The notes: generated by a model not told the origin, from the letters alone. DNA of 64,000 nt from Psychrobacter immobilis (GCF_904846185.1 NZ_CAJGZQ010000005.1:1-64000); one strand, 5' to 3'; positions 29,562 to 38,520 are shown, counted from the stretch's first letter. Made by a program: numbers and translations.

Positions 29562-30454
29562 TGAGTAATGATTCTACCCTTATATTAGCAGCATCTACTG
29601 TCAACCATACAGTGAGCGACTATTTGTCTTGTGTTCAAATCGTCATGATTAATACCACTTTGCCTGCCAATATTGGCTCAGCAGCGCGCGCGATGCACAC
29701 AATGGGTTTGTCTCGTTTGACGGTTGTCGATCCTAAGTTACCAATTGATGAAACCAGTGTGTCTCATGCAGCAGGTGGCAGCGAGCTGCTATCATCAGCC
29801 ATCATTGCACCTACTTTAGAATCTGCTATTGCGGATTGCCAGCTGGTATTTGCTGCCAGCAGTCGCAGTCGTCATTTGCCTCGCCCTGTCGTGACACCCA
29901 CGCAAGCTGCTAAGATTATGTTTGATTTCATCGATAAACAGTCGGCGTCGAGCAAAGGCGATAGCAACGCTGATACCCTATCGGCTGCTACTACTAATAA
30001 ACCAAATATCGCTATCCTATTTGGGCGTGAAGATCGTGGATTAACCAATGAAGAGTTGGCTTATGCCGATTATCATATCCAAATCGATGCCAACCCTGCT
30101 TATCCTGTACTCAATGTCGCGTCAGCCGTGCAAGTAATCGCTAGCTTTATTTTTGCCTACGCGCAATCACACACTCAGACAGCGGATAGTTTAGATACTG
30201 CTTTGAGTACTACTACTCAGCCAATGCTCGATGTACATTTACGTCAGCAATGGGATGAACCCGCCATTACCCAGCAGCAATTGCAACAGCTGACTCATCG
30301 CACAACTGAACTGATGGTTCAACGTGGTTTAGCCGATAGCGAAAACTTGAAGTCATTACCATCGCGGCTGTCACGACTGGGCTCACGCTTACAGCTTGAT
30401 CAAAAAGAGTATCAGCTATTAAGCGCATTAATTGCCAAACTTGCAAAAGACTAA
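29561..30454 (+). CDS. trmJ: tRNA (Cm32/Um32) 2'-O-methyltransferase
   Basis: A 297-residue SPOUT-family enzyme that uses S-adenosylmethionine to methylate the ribose at position 32 of tRNA. Diagnostic segments are LPANIGSAARAMHTMG near the N-terminus, FGREDRGLTNEE (about 154-165) and the knot motif YPVLNVASAVQV. A Ser/Asp-rich insertion (about 125-150) sits before the second motif, and a helical C-terminal extension follows the knot. The start overlaps the Hpt stop. In many gammaproteobacteria trmJ lies near cysE, as it does here (one gene between). Confidence 0.93.
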   Translation: MSNDSTLILAASTVNHTVSDYLSCVQIVMINTTLPANIGSAARAMHTMGLSRLTVVDPKLPIDETSVSHAAGGSELLSSAIIAPTLESAIADCQLVFAASSRSRHLPRPVVTPTQAAKIMFDFIDKQSASSKGDSNADTLSAATTNKPNIAILFGREDRGLTNEELAYADYHIQIDANPAYPVLNVASAVQVIASFIFAYAQSHTQTADSLDTALSTTTQPMLDVHLRQQWDEPAITQQQLQQLTHRTTELMVQRGLADSENLKSLPSRLSRLGSRLQLDQKEYQLLSALIAKLAKD

Positions 30455-30569
30455 AACTTTTAATATGCAAGGTTTCCGGCATTGAGTTTCTATTGCATTA
30501 GCAGCCGTAGCATTTACAAATCCTATGATTTTAAAAATGATATGATTCAATAATAAAAAGGAATTGATG

Positions 30570-31013
30570 ATGAATTGGAACGTTTATTTGTCTGGAGAAA
30601 TACACACTGACTGGCGACAAAAAATCATGCAAGGCGCGAAAGACAAAGGTTTAGATATTACCTTTACCTCCGCAGTGACTGAACATGAAGCCAGTGACGC
30701 CGCTGGTGACGTACTCGGTAAAGAAGATAATGGGTTCTGGCGCGACCATCAGTCATCAAAGGTGAATGCGATTCGCACCAAAAACATGATTCAAAAGTGC
30801 GATATTGCTATCATTCGTTTTGGTGATAAATATAAGCAGTGGAACGCTGCCTTCGATGCCGGCTACTGCGCGGCTTTAGGCAAGCCGTATATTACCCTTC
30901 ATGCTGAAGATATTATCCATCCGCTAAAAGAAGTCGATGCGGCGGCAATGGCTTGGGCGCAAACGCCAGAGCAAGTTGTTGATCTGCTAAAATATGTTGT
31001 CAGTGATAGCTAA
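30570..31013 (+). CDS. YtoQ-family protein
   Basis: A 147-residue protein matching the conserved YtoQ family (function not established). It starts MNWNVYLSGEIHTDWR and contains KCDIAIIRFGDKYKQWNAAFDAGYCAALGK, which resembles nucleoside 2-deoxyribosyltransferase-like folds; that link is inference. AAGGA precedes two ATG codons (30567 and 30570), with an in-frame TTG at 30564; the ATG at 30570 has the best spacing and matches the family's usual length. It lies between trmJ and cysE, with gaps of 115 and 149 bp. Confidence 0.85.
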   Translation: MNWNVYLSGEIHTDWRQKIMQGAKDKGLDITFTSAVTEHEASDAAGDVLGKEDNGFWRDHQSSKVNAIRTKNMIQKCDIAIIRFGDKYKQWNAAFDAGYCAALGKPYITLHAEDIIHPLKEVDAAAMAWAQTPEQVVDLLKYVVSDS

Positions 31014-31162
31014 ATCATAAATAATTGCCTGTAGATAAATTGTCAATGACTGGCATTTTATCTATCAGCCGTCTATTTTTATTTATCGCTCATCGCTATA
31101 TTTTGTGCTGCAAAGCTGCTATAACTAAATAGATTGTAATCAAAAATACGATAGGACAATTT

Positions 31163-32104
31163 ATGTCATTGCCAACTGCCTTATTCAAATCACTTTCACG
31201 CATCAAAAAAGACCTAACAGAAGATATCGATGCGGTATTTAACCGTGATCCTGCTGCGCGTAATAGTCTGGAAGTCATCTTGACTTATCCTGGCATCCAC
31301 GCGCTCGTCCTACATCGCGGTGCCCATTATCTTTGGAATCATGAACAAAAACTGGCGGCGCGAGTAATTTCTTATGGCTCACGCATCATCACAGGTATTG
31401 AGATACACCCTGCTGCCAAAATCGGTCGACGATTTTTTATTGATCATGGTATGGGTATCGTGATTGGCGAAACGGCAGAGATTGGCAATGATGTGACGCT
31501 TTATCACGGGGTCACGCTTGGCGGCGTCTCTTGGAATAATGGCAAGCGCCACCCTACTTTGGAAGATGGGGTTATCGTTGGTGCTGGTGCTAAAGTATTG
31601 GGACCATTTACTGTCGGTAAAGGCGCCAAAATTGGCTCAAATGCCGTCGTAGTAAAGGCAGTACCAGCAGGTGCGACTATGGTCGGCAGCGCAGCTCGGA
31701 TGATATCAGACCATCATGATGAAAAGGGCAATCCAATTGTCAAAAAAGTCGATGATGCCAAGCAGCAAGAAAAAGTAGCGCAAGCTGCTTCTACAGATAA
31801 TGGCATAGATAAAAAGGCAGTAGATAAAAAATCAATAGATGAAAAAGCCACCAATCATTTAGCACGCGAAAACGCGTTTCGGGCTTATGGCATCGACCCT
31901 ATGTCACAAGACCCTGTCGCCGAAGCCTTTGCTAAAATGCTCGAACACATTCAGCAATCAGAAAATCGCTTAGATCAATTACAAGCAGCGATGTGCAAAA
32001 TCGATCCTGACTTTTGTAAAAAAGAATATGACAAACTTTGCTTAGAGGATATCGATGTGATTGGTCGTGCTGATATGGATGAGATAGACACTGAGCAGAA
32101 GTAA
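31163..32104 (+). CDS. cysE: serine O-acetyltransferase with long C-terminal extension
   Basis: A 313-residue enzyme making O-acetylserine for cysteine synthesis from serine and acetyl-CoA. A short helical N-terminus (as in the EpsC/NifP-type short form) precedes a left-handed beta-helix of hexapeptide repeats. The catalytic His residues are visible: H95 in [11 protein letters not shown] and H130 in GKRHPTL. The domain ends at about 190. The remaining 120 residues are unusual: a Lys/Asp-rich linker ([14 protein letters not shown]) and then a helical segment with PEVAEAF-like sequence and two Cys (CKIDPDFC). Similar tails are known in some short-form enzymes but this function is not clear. A hairpin terminator follows. 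Confidence 0.92.
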   Translation: MSLPTALFKSLSRIKKDLTEDIDAVFNRDPAARNSLEVILTYPGIHALVLHRGAHYLWNHEQKLAARVISYGSRIITGIEIHPAAKIGRRFFIDHGMGIVIGETAEIGNDVTLYHGVTLGGVSWNNGKRHPTLEDGVIVGAGAKVLGPFTVGKGAKIGSNAVVVKAVPAGATMVGSAARMISDHHDEKGNPIVKKVDDAKQQEKVAQAASTDNGIDKKAVDKKSIDEKATNHLARENAFRAYGIDPMSQDPVAEAFAKMLEHIQQSENRLDQLQAAMCKIDPDFCKKEYDKLCLEDIDVIGRADMDEIDTEQK

Positions 32105-32130
32105 TCTTCTAGCTGTCGTCGATACTGAAT

Positions 32131-32157
32131 AAAAAAGAGGCCAAATGGCTTCTTTTT
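32131..32157 (+). terminator. intrinsic terminator after cysE
   Basis: An A-run, the stem GAGGCCA / TGGCTTC (one G-T wobble) with a very short loop, and a T-run lie about 27 bp after the cysE stop. Confidence 0.85.
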
Positions 32158-32214
32158 ACATTTTAATCAATTGATAAACAATGCTTTACTGACTAGCTAT
32201 TTAACAGACAATAT

Positions 32215-32757
32215 TTATAAAAAAGATGAGTCAGGCTGCGTCAAAAATGCTATTTCTTCACTACTCGAAACCCGTCCCAAAATATCATTACGATGCGGAT
32301 AACGACCAAAACGATCGATAATCACTTTATGTCTAAGCTCAGCATCCACGGTATCTGCATTGGTATATTGCTTAAATAGCTGTTCCGCCTGCTGATGAAT
32401 CAGTTTTGATTCGCTGTGCATATAAGGCATCAATAAAAACTTACGCTCATCCATCGTTTCAAGCGCCTCTAATGCACCGGCAGCAACCGCTTCTTGCGCG
32501 AGCGCGAGACTCATCGCATCTTGGGCAAAAGCTGCTGGCGTATCACGGTAAATATTGCGTGAAAATTGATCCAATATAATTATTTCTGCTAAACGCCCCT
32601 TTATGCTGCTACGCCATGTATAAAACTCTGCAGCCTTCGCTTGCTCAAGTATATCGCTGTATCGCTCTATTAATAATTGATCAAACGCTATGTCTTTCTC
32701 AAAAAACTTCTCACTACCCGCCTCTTTAAAACAGAAATTTAATATGTCGTTATACAT
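32215..32757 (-). CDS. DUF924 family protein
   Basis: A 180-residue protein of the DUF924 family, which has a TPR-like helical fold and no established function. Recognisable family segments are FWRSSIKGRLAEIIILDQFSRNIYR-like (residues 45-75, actual start YTWRSSIKG), FLLMPYMHSES and DRFGRYPHRNDILGR. I start at the second of two ATG codons (32757) because GAGGAA abuts the first. It faces the cysE gene tail to tail, with the terminator between, and is divergent from the short-chain dehydrogenase gene. No operon partner is visible. Confidence 0.88.
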   Translation of the reverse strand: MYNDILNFCFKEAGSEKFFEKDIAFDQLLIERYSDILEQAKAAEFYTWRSSIKGRLAEIIILDQFSRNIYRDTPAAFAQDAMSLALAQEAVAAGALEALETMDERKFLLMPYMHSESKLIHQQAEQLFKQYTNADTVDAELRHKVIIDRFGRYPHRNDILGRVSSSEEIAFLTQPDSSFL

Positions 32758-32921
32758 CATTTCCTCACTACATTATTTAAAACAGTCAGCCAAAAGCATT
32801 ATTCAAAGCTATCATTTAAAAACATCAAGTATTGACTTTTGGTTTCATAATCACTAAGGAGTATTTAGCGATTGTGTCCTATACTCTTTCATTATTCATA
32901 ACTAAAAAAATAGGAAAACTC

Positions 32922-33656
32922 ATGGCGCGTTTACAAGATAAAGTTATCATTATTACTGGTGCCGCTCAAGGCATGGGCGAGACTCATGTGCGTTTGTGTA
33001 TGGCAGAAGGCGCTAAAGTCGTCTTGACCGACATCAACTCTGATAAAGGCAACGCATTAGCAAAAGAGCTTGGCGATAGCGCTCTATTTATTAAGCATGA
33101 CGTTACTAGTGAAGAAGATTGGACGCAAGTTGTTACAGCCACCCAAGATAAATTTGGCAAAATTGATGTACTGGTTAATAATGCAGGTATCACTACGCAC
33201 AAATCTATTTTAGATACCTCAGTAGAAGCGTATCGCAAGATTCTAGAGATTAACCAGGTGTCGGTCTTTTTAGGCATGAAAGCAGTCATTCCAACGATGA
33301 AAGCCGCCAAACAAGGTTCTATCATCAATATCTCATCAATTAATGGCTTGGTTGGCGGCGCTATCGGCTATACCGATTCTAAGTTTGCGGTACGCGGTAT
33401 GACCAAAGCGGCAGCATTAGAGTGCGCCCCTCATGGCATTCGCGTGAACTCCATTCACCCCGGCGTTATTGCTACACCGATGATTATGCAAGGCGATACC
33501 AAAGATGCGGTTGAAGCATTTGCCAAAACTATTCCGATGAGACGTGTGGCACAGCCAGAAGAAGTCAGCGGCATGGTGTTATTTTTAGCGTCTGATGACT
33601 CAAGCTACTCGACGGGTTCAGAGTTTGTCGTTGATGGTGGTTTGACCGCACAGTAG
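32922..33656 (+). CDS. short-chain dehydrogenase/reductase (classical SDR)
   Basis: A 244-residue NAD(P)-dependent oxidoreductase. The cofactor motif is TGAAQGMG, an acidic residue after the second strand (LTDIN) favours NAD, NNAG is present, and the catalytic Ser and Tyr-x-x-x-Lys are in ISSING and GYTDSKFA. The C-terminus is the usual FLASDDSSYSTGSEFVVDGG. The substrate cannot be read from sequence; hydroxysteroid- or cyclic-alcohol-type dehydrogenases look similar. I chose the ATG at 32922 (TAGGA 6 nt before) and not the in-frame ATG 30 codons upstream, since the extra residues are outside the family fold. Confidence 0.92.
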   Translation: MARLQDKVIIITGAAQGMGETHVRLCMAEGAKVVLTDINSDKGNALAKELGDSALFIKHDVTSEEDWTQVVTATQDKFGKIDVLVNNAGITTHKSILDTSVEAYRKILEINQVSVFLGMKAVIPTMKAAKQGSIINISSINGLVGGAIGYTDSKFAVRGMTKAAALECAPHGIRVNSIHPGVIATPMIMQGDTKDAVEAFAKTIPMRRVAQPEEVSGMVLFLASDDSSYSTGSEFVVDGGLTAQ

Positions 33657-33689
33657 GCGTAATAGTTAAAATTTTTAAATGTGATATAG

Positions 33690-33718
33690 GCTGGGCATTT
33701 TGCTCAGCTTTTATTTTG
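33690..33718 (+). terminator. intrinsic terminator after the SDR gene
   Basis: The stem GCTGGGC / GCTCAGC (one G-T wobble), with a 5-nt loop, is followed by TTTTATTTT, about 33 bp after the SDR stop. Confidence 0.75.
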
Positions 33719-33738
33719 AGAGGTTTTAAGCAAAACAC

Positions 33739-33755
33739 TAGGGCGTGTCCTCAAT
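33739..33755. mobile_element. solitary MITE/IS end
   Basis: TA followed by GGGCGTGTCCTCAAT is the same terminal sequence as the right end (reverse complement) of the element at 28940-29109. Similarity stops after these bases, and no partner end is seen within the next several hundred bases. It is oriented so that the element body would extend into the 3' end of the folK-like gene, which stops 10 bp away. Probably a remnant. Confidence 0.6.
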
Positions 33756-33764
33756 AACTTTTAC

Positions 33765-34373
33765 TTATTTAGAATAGCATCTAGGCTGCTTCATGTGACC
33801 TTTTAAAAAATGACCTTTAATCAACTCCTCTACCCCTGCTCTTTCATGCGCTTTGAATGGGTAACGATCTGCCATTACAATCCAATTAGACTCTTCAAAT
33901 TCCTTATTACTGCTTAGGCTATTTTTATCAGAAACAACTTCTATTAATAGCTTTTCTATCAATAGCTTTTCTATCAATAGAATATCGATATCCATCGTAA
34001 CTTTTTTTATTGGCGTCTGAGCTTCTGTTAGACGCTGTCTATGACAGTCACCTTCAAGATCTTTGAAAACCTGCTGTAACTGTTGCAGTGTTACAGGTTT
34101 TGTTAAACGTAAATAGACACACTGATTGGTATAATCGGGCTTTGGTTGCGCTTTGGTCGATGTAAAGTCAGGATTTTCAAACGCAGTAGATAACTGTATT
34201 TCCCCTAGCGCCGCTAGATCCTTTCGGACAAGCGGCAGATAATGTTTAGCTTGATAATTACTACCTAAAGCCAATAATACTGCCGTCACAGATTGTGTTT
34301 GCAACTGTTCAGGCGTCTGCTTTTTTAGAGTCTCAAGACTCAAATCAGCCAAATTTTTATGCATATTATGCAT
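33765..34373 (-). CDS. divergent HPPK-like (folK-type) pyrophosphokinase
   Basis: A 202-residue protein related to 6-hydroxymethyl-7,8-dihydropterin pyrophosphokinase, which transfers pyrophosphate from ATP in folate synthesis. LLALGSN near the N-terminus and the metal-binding MDIDILL support this. Directly after the DxD motif comes a KLLIE pentapeptide repeat, and the usual C-terminal LPHP...R.FVL.PL segment is not recognisable. The region before DxD has KKVTMD where PRTLD is expected. It may be a degenerate or specialised paralogue; a canonical folK could lie elsewhere. The start overlaps folB by several bases; I use the second ATG because AAGGA is only 2 nt from the first. Confidence 0.75.
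   Translation of the reverse strand: MHNMHKNLADLSLETLKKQTPEQLQTQSVTAVLLALGSNYQAKHYLPLVRKDLAALGEIQLSTAFENPDFTSTKAQPKPDYTNQCVYLRLTKPVTLQQLQQVFKDLEGDCHRQRLTEAQTPIKKVTMDIDILLIEKLLIEKLLIEVVSDKNSLSSNKEFEESNWIVMADRYPFKAHERAGVEELIKGHFLKGHMKQPRCYSK
33936..33980. repeat. 15-bp tandem repeat (about 3 copies) in the folK-like gene
   Basis: Two exact copies of CTTTTCTATCAATAG (33951-33965, 33966-33980) and one imperfect copy (33936-33950) encode a KLLIE pentapeptide repeat. Copy changes would keep frame. Confidence 0.9.
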
Positions 34374-34776
34374 CATCGTCCTTGCTTACAACTGGCTTAT
34401 CTTCGATGACCGTTGCATAACGCGTGATTTGAACCCCAACCGCATCGGCTTGCTTTATAGCAGTGGGCTTAGCAATGCTTAAAGTGATTTTATGACAGCT
34501 ATATTTTGCAAGCAACTTATCAGCGATTTGCCCCGCTAAATGCTCTAGCAACTGCGCTTTAATCGCTTGGCACCACGCGCTCACATCATCGCAAACCGCT
34601 TTATAATTCAGCGCATCATTGACATCATCTGAGATAGCCGCACGGCTGATATCTGTTTCAAGTGCTATATCAATCAGCAGCGGCTGCGTGATTGCGCGCT
34701 CCCACGCGTAAACACCGATGACTGCTTCTACTGTTAAGCCTTTAACGAATACTACATCAGATTCGGTATGAAACAT
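34366..34776 (-). CDS. folB: dihydroneopterin aldolase
   Basis: A 136-residue enzyme of the tetrahydrofolate pathway that cleaves 7,8-dihydroneopterin to 6-hydroxymethyl-dihydropterin and glycolaldehyde. Family hallmarks are the VKGLTVEAVIGVYAWER start, the LNYKAVCDDVSAW segment and the glutamate in LLEHLAGQIA. The last residues (KDDDA) overlap the start of the folK-like gene, which codes for the next enzyme in the pathway, so the pair forms an operon. The C-terminal 15 residues are an acidic tail beyond the usual family end. Confidence 0.92.
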   Translation of the reverse strand: MFHTESDVVFVKGLTVEAVIGVYAWERAITQPLLIDIALETDISRAAISDDVNDALNYKAVCDDVSAWCQAIKAQLLEHLAGQIADKLLAKYSCHKITLSIAKPTAIKQADAVGVQITRYATVIEDKPVVSKDDDA

Positions 34777-34826
34777 GCTCTCATCCTTGTTTGCTAAATT
34801 TTAATTAGATTTTGAACTCAGGTTTT

Positions 34827-35789
34827 TTAATTGGTTTTCTGCAACGCCTCTTCACGCAAACGCGCGGCTTTTAGCGCTTTACTAGGTCGATGACGCCATA
34901 AGTCAATGCTAAATAATAACAGACCAAACCAAATCAGACCAAACACTGCAAGACGCTGTAAATCAAATGGCTCGTTATAATAGAACACCGCTAAGAAGAA
35001 GATAAAGGTCGGCGTCAGATAATTCATAAAACTTAAAATGCTATAAGCAACGAGCTTGGTAGATTTATTAAACAATAATAGCGGTATCAAGGTAATCGGC
35101 CCTGCGATCATTAGTAGCCAAATATTGGGACTAAACCAAAAACTCAATTGACTACTGACCACATCTGATTGCCAGAACCACCATAAGCAAATCGGCACCA
35201 ACATCGTTGTTTCGACAAACATGGCATCGACAGCCGTCAAAGGCGTCTGCCGTTGAATGGTGCCATAAGTACTAAAACTAAAGGCTAAAATCAGTGATAT
35301 CCATGGCAAGCTACCAATCATAACTACTTGAATGACCACGGATAATAAGGCGAAACCGATGGCAACCCATTGCAGCGTACGTAAGCGCTCTTTGAATAAA
35401 ATCATCGATAGTGCAACGCCCACCAATGGTCCGATAAAATAACCCAAACTGGCTTCGAGAATGCGGTCGTGATTGACGGCCCATACATAAGTGAGCCAGT
35501 TGGTGGCAATAATCAAACCCGATATAAATGAGAACGCGATCCATCTCGGGTTTTTCTTTAAGGTATCGATCCACTGCCAGCGCTTGGTGACTACCAACAC
35601 GATAAGCAAGCAAGCAAACGTCCAAATAATACGGTGACCGATAATCTCGGTCGCATCGTAGGCGGCCAATTGTTTAAAATATAATGGAAACCCACCCCAG
35701 ATAAAAAAGGCAATGAGTGCGGTGATGATGCCACGTCTGGTTGTCTTAATGGGCGTAACTGGTTTTTTGATGACGTTTTGGGTGGTCAT
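34827..35789 (-). CDS. rarD: RarD/EamA-family permease
   Basis: A 320-residue inner-membrane protein of the drug/metabolite transporter superfamily with about ten hydrophobic segments. The sequence GIITALIAFFIWGGFPLYFK, then ATEIIGHRIIWTF and the later NWLTYVWAVNHDRILEASLG, are typical of RarD proteins (linked to chloramphenicol sensitivity in Pseudomonas; true substrate unknown). The ATG at 35789 is preferred to an in-frame TTG four codons upstream. It lies 50 bp downstream of folB on the same strand only in the sense that both are minus; rarD is in fact upstream of folB in transcription, so they may be cotranscribed. Confidence 0.9.
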   Translation of the reverse strand: MTTQNVIKKPVTPIKTTRRGIITALIAFFIWGGFPLYFKQLAAYDATEIIGHRIIWTFACLLIVLVVTKRWQWIDTLKKNPRWIAFSFISGLIIATNWLTYVWAVNHDRILEASLGYFIGPLVGVALSMILFKERLRTLQWVAIGFALLSVVIQVVMIGSLPWISLILAFSFSTYGTIQRQTPLTAVDAMFVETTMLVPICLWWFWQSDVVSSQLSFWFSPNIWLLMIAGPITLIPLLLFNKSTKLVAYSILSFMNYLTPTFIFFLAVFYYNEPFDLQRLAVFGLIWFGLLLFSIDLWRHRPSKALKAARLREEALQKTN

Positions 35790-36096
35790 AGTACAGTACA
35801 ACTTTTTAGAGCAAAGCGCACTCTTGCCCCATATTAATTTCTATATCAATTCAATGGCAAAAGCGCAGGGTCACTACAGATAGGATACAAGTTAAAAAGC
35901 AATGCGCTCATGCCAATATAGGCATCAACACATTGCTAACGATAACAACTTTAAAAACAACATTTACATCAAGGCTAATGAGCAACTTTTTAGACTTTAT
36001 TGAATGCTGTAGCCAGCATTTTACAATTCAGTACTTTAAAGCTCAGTGTTGCAAAAGCCAATAACACTATTCAGCAAGTTAATATAGTTTGTGGTA
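35790..36096. other. intergenic gap upstream of rarD
   Basis: This 307-bp AT-rich gap lies between the tyrA-aroA stop and the rarD start. It should contain the rarD promoter; I see no clear hexamers, hairpin terminator or gene in it. Confidence 0.5.
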
Positions 36097-38520
36097 TTAA
36101 ACCGCAGCATTATCAACTTTAATAGACATTCCAATGTGATTGGCAAGCTCTGCAAATCCTGGGAAACTGGTATTGACGGTCTCAACGCCTTCAATAGTAA
36201 TTTGCTTGGATGCACGTAAGCTGGCAATGGCAAAACTCATGGCAATGCGATGATCATGGTGCGAGGTAATGTGACCGCCACCAAAGACAGGCTGGCTATT
36301 ATTGATATTGCTATTTTGACCCTCAATGCCTTTACCTTCGATGATTAGCCCATCTTCCGTCACGGTACAATCAATACCCAGTGTTTGTAATCCTTCTGCC
36401 ATGACTGCAATACGATCAGACTCTTTTACACGCAGCTCTTTGGCACCAGTCAACACCGTACGACCTTGCGCACAGCTGGCAGCAATGAACAATACTGGGA
36501 ATTCGTCAATCGCTAATGGCACTAAATGCTCTGGGATTTCAATACCTTTTAGGCTTGAGCTACGAATAGTGATATCTGCGACTGGTTCGCCGCCGACATG
36601 TGTCTCATTACTTAAGCTGATATCTGCTTGCATTAATTTTAAGATATCGATAATGCCCGTGCGTGTCGGATTAATACCTACTTGCGTCAAGGTCAGCTCG
36701 CTATTTTGGCTGATCGCAGCAGCGACCATAAAAAATGCCGCAGAGGATATATCAGCAGGGACAGCGATATCACCACCTGTGAGTTGTCCGCCACCTGCTA
36801 CACTGATGCGGTTGCCATCAACCGTTACTGGATAACCAAAAGCTGAAAGCATACGCTCGGTATGGTCACGACTGACTTCCGGTTGGGTAACGGTTGTGGT
36901 GCCTTCTGCCCAAAGTCCAGCCAGCAACAAGCAGGATTTAATCTGCGCAGAAGCCACAGGCATCTCATAATCGATACCTTGTAATGGCTTACCAATAGTC
37001 GCTCGACCAGTGATACTAAGTGGCGCCGTACCACTATGACCCGTACTTTGAATGACTGCACCCATCTCGCGTAAAGGTGCGGCTACACGCTCCATTGGGC
37101 GTTTATTTAGGCTGGTATCGCCTGTCAACACGCTGTCAAATGATTGCGCCGCCAAAATACCAGCCAGCAGGCGCATGCTAGTACCTGAGTTGCCCATATA
37201 CAATGGTGTTTTACTCGGTTTCAGACCGTTCATACCCACGCCATGAATGGTCAATTTGCCGTTATCAGGCCCTTCAATGGTCACGCCCATATCACGGAAT
37301 GCTTGCAAGGTGGCAAGCGCATCTTCCCCTTCCAAAAATCCAGTGACATTGGTCACGCCTGTCGCAAGGCTGCCCAGCATAATGCTGCGATGCGAGATAG
37401 ACTTGTCACCAGGAATGGCAATAGTGCCCAATACAGTATTGCTAGGAGTAATATTATAAGAAGCTGACATGGCAGAAGTATCCGTATAAGGGGTGCTGGC
37501 TAACATATGGCCAAAATGTCGCCGTGCGGCTTGCGCGCGGCCCAAAAGTCCCATCAGGGCGGTTGAATCTTTATCGATGATGAGCTGACGCATGGTCTGT
37601 AGGTAAACGCCATACTCATCAAGGGCGCTAACAATCGCGCTTTCGTTGGCAAAAAATATATCATGCCACATTTTAGGGTCACTGGCAGCGATACGGCTAA
37701 AGTCACGAAAGCCGCCCGCTGCATAGCGAAACATATCTAAATTATCATCATGGCTTGCCAGCTGCTCAACCAAATTGAAGGCAAGCAGATGTGGCAGATG
37801 ACTGGTGTGCGCCAATATGCGATCGTGGTGTTCCGCATCCATTGACATAACGTTTGCACCTACCGCTTCCCATAACTGCCGCAGCTTAGCAATGGCGCTA
37901 TTATGGGTCGTTGGTAGCTCGCAGATAATGACACTATGATTAACAAACAATGTCGCACGTCTGGCATGATATCCTGAATTCTCTGCACCCGCAATTGGAT
38001 GTGCAGGCACCAATCCTGTCGGTAGCGAGCCGAACACCGCTTGAGCCGCATCAATGATATTGACCTTGGTGCTACAAACATCAGTAATGATGCAATCAGT
38101 GGCAAGTTGTCCATTATCCATCGCTGCTTTGATATCAATAAATACGGCTTGCACCGCTTGTACTGGTACGGCGATAACAATCAAATCACTACCAAACACT
38201 ACTTCACTTAAGACAGCACTACCAGCGTCTAATAAGCCGTGCTGAATGGCTTCGTCGATGCTTGGTGTATGTCTATCAACCGCCACTAAGCGCTCACTTA
38301 GACCATTGTCTTTAATGGCTTGGGCAAGGCTCGCACCGATAAGCCCTAAACCAATCACACAAATCTGTTTAAATAACGGCGGCTGAGTATTCATAGACTG
38401 CATATTATTGTTTTGATTGCTTATGTTTTGATTGCTTATGTTTTGATTGCTTATGTTTTGATTGCTTATGTTTTGATTGCTTATGTTTTGATTGCTTATA
38501 TTGTTTTGCTGGCGACTCAC
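36097..38520 (-). CDS. fused prephenate dehydrogenase / EPSP synthase
   Basis: An 807-residue bifunctional enzyme of aromatic amino acid synthesis. The N-terminal half (about 50-345) is TyrA: NAD motif VIGLGLIGASLAQA, PAHPIAGAENSG, and HTSHLPHLLAF. The C-terminal half (about 360-800) is AroA: PGDKSISHRSIMLGSLA, GNSGTSMRLLAG, LNKRPMERV and ITSHHDHRIAMSFAIA. This fusion is typical of Moraxellaceae. The start is GTG with only a weak purine-rich site. Residues about 8-37 are six NISNQ pentapeptides encoded by a 15-bp tandem repeat; an internal ATG at 38403 would skip the repeat but lacks a ribosome site. It is the last gene of the pheA-hisC-tyrA/aroA unit. Confidence 0.95.
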   Translation of the reverse strand: MSRQQNNISNQNISNQNISNQNISNQNISNQNISNQNNNMQSMNTQPPLFKQICVIGLGLIGASLAQAIKDNGLSERLVAVDRHTPSIDEAIQHGLLDAGSAVLSEVVFGSDLIVIAVPVQAVQAVFIDIKAAMDNGQLATDCIITDVCSTKVNIIDAAQAVFGSLPTGLVPAHPIAGAENSGYHARRATLFVNHSVIICELPTTHNSAIAKLRQLWEAVGANVMSMDAEHHDRILAHTSHLPHLLAFNLVEQLASHDDNLDMFRYAAGGFRDFSRIAASDPKMWHDIFFANESAIVSALDEYGVYLQTMRQLIIDKDSTALMGLLGRAQAARRHFGHMLASTPYTDTSAMSASYNITPSNTVLGTIAIPGDKSISHRSIMLGSLATGVTNVTGFLEGEDALATLQAFRDMGVTIEGPDNGKLTIHGVGMNGLKPSKTPLYMGNSGTSMRLLAGILAAQSFDSVLTGDTSLNKRPMERVAAPLREMGAVIQSTGHSGTAPLSITGRATIGKPLQGIDYEMPVASAQIKSCLLLAGLWAEGTTTVTQPEVSRDHTERMLSAFGYPVTVDGNRISVAGGGQLTGGDIAVPADISSAAFFMVAAAISQNSELTLTQVGINPTRTGIIDILKLMQADISLSNETHVGGEPVADITIRSSSLKGIEIPEHLVPLAIDEFPVLFIAASCAQGRTVLTGAKELRVKESDRIAVMAEGLQTLGIDCTVTEDGLIIEGKGIEGQNSNINNSQPVFGGGHITSHHDHRIAMSFAIASLRASKQITIEGVETVNTSFPGFAELANHIGMSIKVDNAAV
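38411..38500. repeat. 15-bp tandem repeat x6 (NISNQ codons)
   Basis: Six consecutive copies of TTTTGATTGCTTATG (plus strand; the last copy has one change) encode NISNQ repeats at the N-terminus of the TyrA-AroA protein. Frame is kept when copies are gained or lost. Confidence 0.97.
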
